NCBI RefSeq assembly: GCF_025200715.1
Contig: NZ_CP104144.1
Span: 496,001 to 560,000, forward strand
Length of the DNA stretch: 64,000 nucleotides
Direction: 5' to 3'
DNA from: Rhizobium sullae
Lineage (GTDB): Bacteria; Pseudomonadota; Alphaproteobacteria; Rhizobiales; Rhizobiaceae
Shown piece by piece: positions 56,318-64,000 of this stretch; the first letter of the stretch is position 1, and each line of letters begins with the position of its first letter. Made by a program: the position numbers and the translations under genes. The notes under the pieces were generated by a model that searched no databases, was not told where the DNA came from, and saw only the letters and a list, made by a program, of their open reading frames with translations.

Positions 56318-57787
56318 TCAATGCGATACGCCGTGGCCGCCTATCGGCTTCTTGATGAAGAAAGCCGTCGCGATAGCTGCAATGGAAATGGCCGCCCCAC
56401 AGAAGAACGCCGCGCGGATCCCACCCGTCGTCGCCGCTACAGCATCGGCGCCGGCAAGTGTGAGGCTCGAACCTTCCATCGTCATGATCGCAACGAAGAG
56501 CGCGGTGCCGGCCGCGCCGGCGACCTGCTGGGTGGTGCCGATCATGGCACTTCCATGCGAATAGAGATTGGGCGGCAGTGCTCCGAGGCTCGCAGTGAAG
56601 AGAGGGGTGAACATCAGCGCAAGGCCAATGCTGAGGACGATATGGGCGATCAGCAGCATCCAGACGGGCGTGTCCTGCTGAACGAAGGTCAGACCCCACA
56701 TCGAGACGCTGAACAGAATGGCGCCCGGAACGACGAGCGGCATCGGACCATACCGGTCGAACAGGCTGCCGACCGTCGGGGCGCAAAGTCCCATGATCAA
56801 CCCACCCGGGAGCAACAGCAACCCGGTCTGAAGTGTCGTCAGCCCCAGCACGTTCTGAAGATAGATCGGCAGCAGGATGAACACGCCGAACATCGACATC
56901 ATCAGGATCGCCATCATCACGACCGGAATGGTGAAGGCCTTGATCGTCAAGGTGCGCATGTCCAGCAATGCCCTGTCCTGGCGCTGAAGCCGCAACTGCC
57001 GCAGGACGAAGATTGCAATGACCGCCGCACCTACGCCGAGCGGAATCCAGGGCGAGACGGCTGGCGTCTCAAGCGCGGCCTCGCCCAGTCCGCTCAGGCC
57101 ATAGACGAAGCTGCCGAAACCGATTGCGGAGATGGGGACAGAGAGGATATCGATCGGCGCCTTCGTCGGCTCGGTGACGTTCTTGATTTTCCATGCACCG
57201 AGCGCCAGAGCTATGAGCGCGATCGGCAGGACGAGCAGGAACATCCAGCGCCAATGAAGCGCTGCCAGGATAAGCCCGGAAATCGTCGGGCCGATGGCGG
57301 GCGCCACGGAGATGACGATGGAGATATTGCCTATCGTCTTGCCGCGCGAGTGCGGCGGCACCAGATGCATGATCGTGGTCATCAACAGCGGCATCATGAT
57401 CGCCGTGCCGGATGCCTGTACGATCCGTCCGATCACCAGCATGCTAAAGCCCGGCGAGAGTGCGGAAATCAGCGTGCCGGCGCTGAATAGCGACATCGCC
57501 AAAATGAATACGGGCCGCGTATTCAGGCGCTGCAATAGATAGCCGGTCACCGGAATAACGACGGCCATGGTCAGCATGAACGCCGCTGTCAGCCATTGCG
57601 CCAGGCTTGCGGAAATCTTGAGATCAGCCATCAAGTGCGGCAGCGCGACGCCCATGATGGTTTCGTTAAGGATGACGACGAAGGCCGAAACCAGCAGGAG
57701 ACCGATGACGAGCTTATTACGGGCGCTCTGGTCTTCGGTGACGGGGACATCTTCAACGCCGGATATTGCTTGGGAATCGAGGGTCAT
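56318..57787 (-). CDS. MFS multidrug efflux transporter, DHA2 family
   Basis: 489 residues with 14 membrane helices. Motifs VVILNETIMGVALPHL (helix 1), GRIVQASGTAIMMPLLM and PAIGPTISGLIL are those of the EmrB/LmrB-like DHA2 drug:H+ antiporters. The inner-membrane protein would export toxic compounds. There is no adjacent membrane-fusion or regulator gene. The start is ATG 57787. A DNA ligase remnant lies behind its stop. Confidence 0.92.
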   Translation of the reverse strand: MTLDSQAISGVEDVPVTEDQSARNKLVIGLLLVSAFVVILNETIMGVALPHLMADLKISASLAQWLTAAFMLTMAVVIPVTGYLLQRLNTRPVFILAMSLFSAGTLISALSPGFSMLVIGRIVQASGTAIMMPLLMTTIMHLVPPHSRGKTIGNISIVISVAPAIGPTISGLILAALHWRWMFLLVLPIALIALALGAWKIKNVTEPTKAPIDILSVPISAIGFGSFVYGLSGLGEAALETPAVSPWIPLGVGAAVIAIFVLRQLRLQRQDRALLDMRTLTIKAFTIPVVMMAILMMSMFGVFILLPIYLQNVLGLTTLQTGLLLLPGGLIMGLCAPTVGSLFDRYGPMPLVVPGAILFSVSMWGLTFVQQDTPVWMLLIAHIVLSIGLALMFTPLFTASLGALPPNLYSHGSAMIGTTQQVAGAAGTALFVAIMTMEGSSLTLAGADAVAATTGGIRAAFFCGAAISIAAIATAFFIKKPIGGHGVSH

Positions 57788-58238
57788 AGCGGTGCCTTGA
57801 ATGGATGCGGGACTGTATCGCTATCGAATGCAGAAGCGAGCACCATCATGACGTATCGTCAAGCGAAGATCCGACAATGAGGTTTAGATTTTCTCAGCGC
57901 AGGTTCGATCGCTGATATGATGAATCGCGTGCTGACGACAATACTGGTTTCAACGACCGGTTCCGAAATCACATGAGCCATTGGAGCGGGCTCGCCTCGT
58001 TCTCCTGGTTGAAAGCCGATCGCTTCTCGCTGTGACTTAAACGCCGTTTGCAACGCAGATTTCGCGGCAGATCAGAATGTCGTCCGCGATTAGGGATGCC
58101 TTAAGGCCCAATAAAAAACACCTCCGAGTGATAAGCGCAAGCCCAACTCTCAGTCGGTGCTCCTTGGACAGCGCTGTGCGGAATCGAGGGCCGTTCGATC
58201 TCGGATGTGCCAGAGCTGACTGAAATGGAGGAATGTCC
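57788..58238. other. Intergenic region, no gene supported
   Basis: 451 bases between the efflux pump (minus) and the VOC gene (plus), so both promoters should be here. Short frames on both strands (57859-58053 minus, 58037-58279 minus) carry no motif. Confidence 0.5.
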
Positions 58239-58664
58239 ATGAAGCCGCATATTTCTGTCTTGACGCTGGGTGTCGCCAATCTTGAGCGGTCGCTCGCCTT
58301 TTACCGTGACGGCCTTAAACTGCCTACTCAAGGGATCGTGGGCCGTGAGTTCGAGCATGGAGCCGTTGCGTTCTTTGACCTGTCGAGCGGCGTCAAACTT
58401 GCGATTTGGGCCCAGGACGACCTGGCCCACGACAGCGGTCTGGCGAAAGCACCCGCAAGCAGCACCTCATTTTCGATTGGCCACAACGTCTTGCATCGAC
58501 GTGAGGTGGACGAGGTCATGGAACAGGCCCGGCATGCGGGGGCAGACATCGTAAAGGTCGCCGAGGAGACCTTTTACGGTGGATACGCTGGATACTTTAC
58601 CGATCCGGACCGCCACCTATGGGAAGTGGTGTGGAATCCGGCCAATCTGCCACCGGAGGATTGA
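58239..58664 (+). CDS. VOC (glyoxalase/bleomycin-resistance) family protein
   Basis: 141 residues. It is a single pair of beta-alpha-beta modules with ISVLTLGVANLERSLAFYRDGL (metal-ligand loop) and GYAGYFTDPDRHLWEVVWNP (the usual closing Glu). The start at ATG 58239 has GGAGGAA 7 bases upstream; the ATG at 58233 is too close to it. Function within the superfamily cannot be told. Confidence 0.9.
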   Translation: MKPHISVLTLGVANLERSLAFYRDGLKLPTQGIVGREFEHGAVAFFDLSSGVKLAIWAQDDLAHDSGLAKAPASSTSFSIGHNVLHRREVDEVMEQARHAGADIVKVAEETFYGGYAGYFTDPDRHLWEVVWNPANLPPED

Positions 58665-58750
58665 ATCGACGTGGTTTCCGGGCTTCGACGTCGATCTCTC
58701 CAATGCGAAAACCAAGGAGCTTAGTTTGAAGGCTGAGGTCAAGCCGGTGA

Positions 58751-58954
58751 TCACTTGCTCTTGGCGGTCGATTTTTTGAATTCCGGAGCGGGAAGCTTGG
58801 CCTCCGCGAGCATTTCTTCCTGCGTCGCTGAAGCACCGAGCTTGAGAAAGAGCCGCTCGGCTTCCGTATCACTCAATCGGTATTTTTTGGCGAATTCGTA
58901 AACGGCGGCTCGCGGTCCGTCCAAACGTGGCTGTGTGGCTTCGAATTTTATCAT
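58751..58954 (-). CDS. Small hypothetical protein
   Basis: 67 residues. It has an Arg/Lys/Glu-rich mainly helical pattern, including VYEFAKKYRLSDTEAERLFL, then a Lys-rich tail. GGAGAA stands before ATG 58954. I do not recognise the family. It shares direction with the DUF1488 gene 49 bases upstream and may be in one transcript. Confidence 0.65.
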   Translation of the reverse strand: MIKFEATQPRLDGPRAAVYEFAKKYRLSDTEAERLFLKLGASATQEEMLAEAKLPAPEFKKSTAKSK

Positions 58955-59003
58955 CGGGAATTCTCCTAAGGTCCTCAAAAAAGTATGTGCGCGAAGAGCG
59001 GCG

Positions 59004-59267
59004 TCACTTCAGATCGGCTGCAGTCAGCGTGTAGGCCGATCGGCGATTGCGCTTGTAGACTTTGATCGCCGCGTCCTGGATAGCCGAACGCAATCTGTCG
59101 AAGGCATTGAGATAATCCGCTTCGACGAAGCTCTGATCGGCTTGCTTCATGAGCGCGGCAGCCTCTATGAGAAAGCGCACTTCAAACATGCCATCATAGC
59201 CTTGAAAGCGGACTGACCGCTTCCCTTCGTCGAAACTGCGGCTGCTGTTTGGGAATTGAAGTGTCAT
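59004..59267 (-). CDS. DUF1488 family protein
   Basis: 87 residues. TLQFPNSSRSFDEGKRSVRF and the FEVRFLIEAAAL core with a C-terminal KVYKRNRRSAYTL fit DUF1488 over the full length. Small, probably cytoplasmic, function unknown; often found on rhizobial accessory replicons. Confidence 0.82.
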   Translation of the reverse strand: MTLQFPNSSRSFDEGKRSVRFQGYDGMFEVRFLIEAAALMKQADQSFVEADYLNAFDRLRSAIQDAAIKVYKRNRRSAYTLTAADLK

Positions 59268-59475
59268 GTCAGCCTCTTTCAGGCGTGAGTAAGCCGGGAT
59301 GGCGGGTGCCGTCCGGCGTCAACCCGTGGCCAGATCGGGAAAGACCGGCTCTAAAGCCTCCTGGCAGCCGATATCCCTATCGCGATAATGGCCGGAATTG
59401 CGACGTTTGTTCAATACAACCATCTGACCCTCATCTGGCGCTGTGGTTCCTTCCATGGCGGTCAGGAAGGCAAGT

Positions 59476-60354
59476 CTACGCTGCATTCGCCGGCATGAGC
59501 TGCACCCGGTCAACATTTGCAACAGCCTGGGCGGCGAGATGTCGTTCCAAGACCCCGAGAATCTCGCTATCAACCGTCTGATCGAATTTCCGGGCAAAGA
59601 GATTGGGGCTTGATATCAGTTCAGGGGCGTCTTGGCGCTGATAGGTTCTGGGACGCAGCTTTATGGTGCCATCGGGAATCCAGTCGATCGTCCGCAGGTC
59701 ATCGTTGACGATTTCGCTTTGCATCGCAGAATTCATCATCACCGTTTGGAAGAATCCTTCGTCTGCAATCAGGGTGTTTTCATAGAACGCCTTGTAACGA
59801 GCCACACTCGGGTCGTGGCAGACGAAGTCGCAGAAAGCCCTTGTCACGATCATCCACTGATTGCCGATATAGGGTACGGCGTCGGTAAGGAAGGGCCTTG
59901 AATGTGCAGTGCGCTGAATGGTCTCCTCCAACTCGACCACGTATTCGCTGACGCGGTGCATTGTGTCGGGGCGCTCCCGATCCTGGTCCCGAACCTTGAT
60001 GAATTCGCAATTGAGGTTGGCATTCAGGAATGCGGTGATCTGCTTTTGGGGTTTCAGCGGAAAGTCCTGGCCACTCAGGTTGATGAAATGGCTCCATTCG
60101 CCCATTTGCAGCAGGCGCTCCATGCCGCGTAGTTCGGCATCGACCAGACTGTAGCCGCCCCAAAGAGCCTTCTCGCTTTTGATCATGTCAGCGTTGGCAT
60201 AGGGCAATAGAAACCTCCGGATTTCGGCTTCGAGATCGGCACCCGAGTTCTTGTCGACATGCACGACGTAGTGATTTTCGCTATTGTGGATCGCCCTGAA
60301 CAGACGCTTGAATTGATCGGGATAACGATGAACCAGGATTAGATAACCGATCAT
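59476..60354 (-). CDS. GT14 / Core-2/I-branching-type N-acetylglucosaminyltransferase-like protein
   Basis: 292 residues. IGYLILVHRYPDQFKRL, YVVHVDKNSG and HFINLSGQDFPLKP are the hallmarks of the branch-type GT14 fold, and GNQWMIVTRAFCDFV follows. Bacterial members are mostly uncharacterised and may build surface glycans. The start at ATG 60354 gives a clean N-terminus; the longer frame to 60522 has no motif. Confidence 0.88.
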   Translation of the reverse strand: MIGYLILVHRYPDQFKRLFRAIHNSENHYVVHVDKNSGADLEAEIRRFLLPYANADMIKSEKALWGGYSLVDAELRGMERLLQMGEWSHFINLSGQDFPLKPQKQITAFLNANLNCEFIKVRDQDRERPDTMHRVSEYVVELEETIQRTAHSRPFLTDAVPYIGNQWMIVTRAFCDFVCHDPSVARYKAFYENTLIADEGFFQTVMMNSAMQSEIVNDDLRTIDWIPDGTIKLRPRTYQRQDAPELISSPNLFARKFDQTVDSEILGVLERHLAAQAVANVDRVQLMPANAA

Positions 60355-60560
60355 ATGTTGGCCCCGCAGGATACGGATGATCGGAGGCATTGGGCGGGAT
60401 GGGTAGTCATCGCGTTGATCCTTTGAGAAGCGTGTCGAGCGGCGAACAGCGAGGCTGATCGGCCGATTTCTTCTTTGTTCGGGGAATATTGAGGCAAGCA
60501 CGGAACTGGCGGAGCCAGGCACCTCCAGACACAGAGTAAAGTCGCGCTTTTTATTGGTGT

Positions 60561-60594
60561 GACCAAGGGCCTCTATCGATCGGGGCCCTTGGTC
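60561..60594. repeat. Perfect 11-base inverted repeat downstream of groL
   Basis: GACCAAGGGCC (60561-60571) and GGCCCTTGGTC (60584-60594) with a 12-base loop. It lies 36 bases after the groL stop on the minus strand and may stabilise or end the groESL transcript. It has no T run on that side, so it is not a classic terminator. Confidence 0.6.
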
Positions 60595-60629
60595 GCAGCG
60601 TAGTTTTGGAGGTTTCGCAAGGGCCCTCG

Positions 60630-62288
<1,659 letters not shown>

Positions 62289-62318
62289 TCATGAAGGGAA
62301 ATAAAATGGAAGAAACGG

Positions 62319-62615
62319 TTAGGCGACAACGCCCATGACGTCGGCTTCCTTCATGATCAACAGGTCTTCGCCGTTGAACTTGATCTCGGTGCCGGACCAT
62401 TTGCCGAACAGGATCCGGTCGCCGGCCTTGACCTCGAGCGGCTGGATCTGGCCGGCATCATCGCGCGCACCAGGCCCAACAGCGACAACTTCGCCCTCCT
62501 GCGGCTTTTCCTTGGCAGTATCTGGAATGATGATGCCACCCTTGGTCTTGGCGTCAGCCTCAATACGGCGCACGACGACACGGTCGTGCAACGGCCGAAA
62601 AATGGTACTAATCAT
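62319..62615 (-). CDS. groS: Co-chaperonin GroES
   Basis: 98 residues. [20 protein letters not shown], the mobile loop [16 protein letters not shown] and [17 protein letters not shown] are complete. It caps the GroEL ring. GAGGAA lies 8 bases before ATG 62615; the longer frame to 62666 is rejected. First gene of the operon. Confidence 0.96.
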   Translation of the reverse strand: MISTIFRPLHDRVVVRRIEADAKTKGGIIIPDTAKEKPQEGEVVAVGPGARDDAGQIQPLEVKAGDRILFGKWSGTEIKFNGEDLLIMKEADVMGVVA

Positions 62616-62668
62616 TTCTGGGTTCCTCAACGAGAACGCAGCCGAATGGCCGATCTCGATAGACAATC

Positions 62669-62695
62669 TTAGCAGTCTTACGTTGAGAGTGCTAG
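62669..62695 (-). promoter_or_regulatory. CIRCE element (HrcA operator) of groESL
   Basis: TTAGCAGTC, nine bases, GAGTGCTAG (62669-62695), which is the CIRCE consensus TTAGCACTC-N9-GAGTGCTAA with two changes. It lies 54 bases before the groS start, the usual place for HrcA repression of a heat-shock chaperone operon. Confidence 0.85.
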
Positions 62696-63040
62696 GATTG
62701 ATTCATGTTTTGGTCGCATTCGGCAAGTTTGCGCTCAAACGCGCCACGTATTTCCAGCCGAAGGGCAGCCCAGCACTGAAAAGCCATCGTTATCGATGCT
62801 TTGGCACATCGCGCCCTTAAGATGAAAAGCCGCAATTCAGTGATCGGGAACTGCTGACTGCGCCAATCGGGGCTTTTCAAGATAGTTGGCCCAGAACGGA
62901 CGTCTCATTCGGGAAATTGCATTCCGGTCAGAGCTCCGGTCAACCCTGCACCACGTACCGAAATGGTGGCCAATTGCGACAGCACAAAGGAACAAGCACG
63001 GTAGCCTTGCAGTTAATGCGTAAACCGTTAGGCACCCACG
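62696..63040. other. Divergent intergenic region groS / GH13-like gene
   Basis: About 345 bases upstream of both genes. I see no further gene or clear site; the groES promoter must lie here. Confidence 0.5.
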
Positions 63041-64000
63041 ATGAACACGCGCCCCCAATTCGCGTCGCGAACCTCGCAACTGCCGCCGCAGATTTACTAC
63101 GTGCATCCTCTGATGTTGAAGGGGTTGGAGGCGTGGAGGGAGGTCTTTGCGCATGCGAGTGACCTTGGCTTTGACACGGTCCTGACGGCTCCGCCTTTCG
63201 AACGTGGCCATAACACCAGTGTCTTTGTCGCAAAAAGCTTCGATCGCCTCGATCCGGAATTAGGGCTGGGTGACTCCGTCACGGACGCCGTCAGAGACTT
63301 GGTCCAAGCAGCAACAGACAACAACCTCAAGATTATGCTCGACCTGGTCGTTGATCGGGTCGCCGTTGATAAGCCTTTAGGATCGATCATCGCCGATCCG
63401 CGCGTACCCCCGCACGAAGCCGGCAGCCGGCGCATCGATTTCACACGTGAACCGGGCCATATCGACGACTGGCTTAGTCGGATGAGGCTGCTTACAGACC
63501 TCGGAATTGCAGGCTTTCGCTGCCTTGGTATCGCAAGCCTGGCTCCAGAAGCCTGGTTCAACATTATCATGTCGAGCCGTAAATCGGCGCCGCAAACAAC
63601 CTTTCTGGCTTGGACACCTGGCACCGACTTAAAGGATCGCAAGGCCCTGGAGGGCATCGGCTTTGATGGCAGCTTCTCCTCGTTGGCATGGTGGGACCTC
63701 GAGGAGCGATGGATCATGGACGAATACCAGATCCAGAGGCAGATCGGTTATCAGATCACGTTTCCTGAAGCGCCGTTCGGCAAGCGCATGGCCCACGGCA
63801 CCGACAGCCAAGAGGTTTTGCAGCGCAAGGCTGTCCGGGCACTGCGGCTCTCTTCCACATTTGCCAGCGGCCTGATGATCCCGATGGGCTTCGAATACGG
63901 TGCCGCGACACCACTCGATCCCATGCATGGGGATGGAACCGGCCTGCGCGGCCTTCGCGAACAGGGCGCGTTCGACCTTTCCAGCGATATCCGCGCCGTC
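63041..64000 (+). CDS. GH13/GlgE-like alpha-amylase-family protein lacking catalytic residues, cut by window end
   Basis: The first 320 codons of a longer protein, still open at 64000. The ATG at 63041 is the first start after an in-frame TAG. QIYYVHPLMLKGLEAWREVF and LGFDTVLTAPPFERG match the opening of the GlgE/maltosyltransferase branch, and MLDLVVDRVA is the first conserved GH13 region. The second region normally reads GFR-x-Asp; here it is GFRCLG (158-163), so the nucleophile Asp is Leu162. The region that should carry the acid/base Glu reads FLAWTPG. The rest of the barrel looks normal. It is probably a non-catalytic relative or a subunit. Function unknown. Confidence 0.75.
   Translation, partial: MNTRPQFASRTSQLPPQIYYVHPLMLKGLEAWREVFAHASDLGFDTVLTAPPFERGHNTSVFVAKSFDRLDPELGLGDSVTDAVRDLVQAATDNNLKIMLDLVVDRVAVDKPLGSIIADPRVPPHEAGSRRIDFTREPGHIDDWLSRMRLLTDLGIAGFRCLGIASLAPEAWFNIIMSSRKSAPQTTFLAWTPGTDLKDRKALEGIGFDGSFSSLAWWDLEERWIMDEYQIQRQIGYQITFPEAPFGKRMAHGTDSQEVLQRKAVRALRLSSTFASGLMIPMGFEYGAATPLDPMHGDGTGLRGLREQGAFDLSSDIRAV

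Overview
The window reads as DNA of a Rhizobium-type alphaproteobacterium (R. leguminosarum/etli/phaseoli kind). The basis is GC-rich coding with many antisense shadow frames, a PcaQ-controlled pcaDCHG(B) cluster, a SyrB-like regulator, small rhizobial DUF proteins (DUF2277, DUF2934, DUF1488), a CIRCE-controlled groESL and a cyoABCD-SURF1 operon. No rRNA, tRNA, CRISPR array or intact insertion sequence was found.

Layout. 1-3.7 kb: two ABC half-exporters in one operon, the first cut by the window edge. 4.1-8.5 kb: a hydrolase remnant, a FAD/NAD(P)-binding protein, a PAS hybrid histidine kinase and, convergent and overlapping it, SURF1. 8.6-12.8 kb: cyoABCD, the bo3-type quinol oxidase, divergent from an MFS transporter (13.2-14.6 kb). 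14.6-21.7 kb: three glycosyltransferases, a very unusual ABC exporter with a degenerate and expanded nucleotide-binding domain, and a stand-alone cyclic-nucleotide-binding protein. 21.8-27.8 kb: a complete peptide/opine-type ABC importer. 27.9-38.4 kb: three nucleotidyl-cyclase-like proteins (one a membrane/ferredoxin/cyclase fusion) mixed with a UDP-sugar dehydrogenase, two methyltransferases, a glycosyltransferase, a polysaccharide deacetylase and an MBL-fold hydrolase. 38.7-40.0 kb: a broken SDR gene and a GNAT. 40.0-44.7 kb: a branched-chain-amino-acid-type ABC importer with a PcaQ-box-like site upstream, so probably an aromatic-acid (protocatechuate) importer. 44.9-51.0 kb: the pca cluster, with an acyltransferase gene between pcaG and pcaB, and the divergent regulator pcaQ. 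51-59.3 kb: accessory, low-density DNA with gene fragments (RES domain, recombinase-like, DNA ligase tail), small rhizobial proteins, two SyrB-like genes, a DHA2 efflux pump and a VOC protein. 59.5-64 kb: a GT14-type glycosyltransferase, a groESL operon with CIRCE, and the start of a GH13-like protein that lacks the catalytic nucleophile.

How the parts may work together. The pca genes and the Liv-type importer form one aromatic-catabolism unit: uptake of protocatechuate, ring cleavage (PcaHG), then PcaB, PcaC and PcaD, under PcaQ. The 14.6-38.4 kb stretch is the most novel part. It brings together cNMP synthesis (up to three cyclase-like proteins), cNMP sensing (a CAP_ED-domain protein), a candidate MBL-fold hydrolase, and several glycan-making or glycan-modifying enzymes next to an ABC exporter that appears unable to bind ATP normally. 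A cyclic-nucleotide-controlled surface-glycan system is an inference from this co-location, not something the sequence proves.
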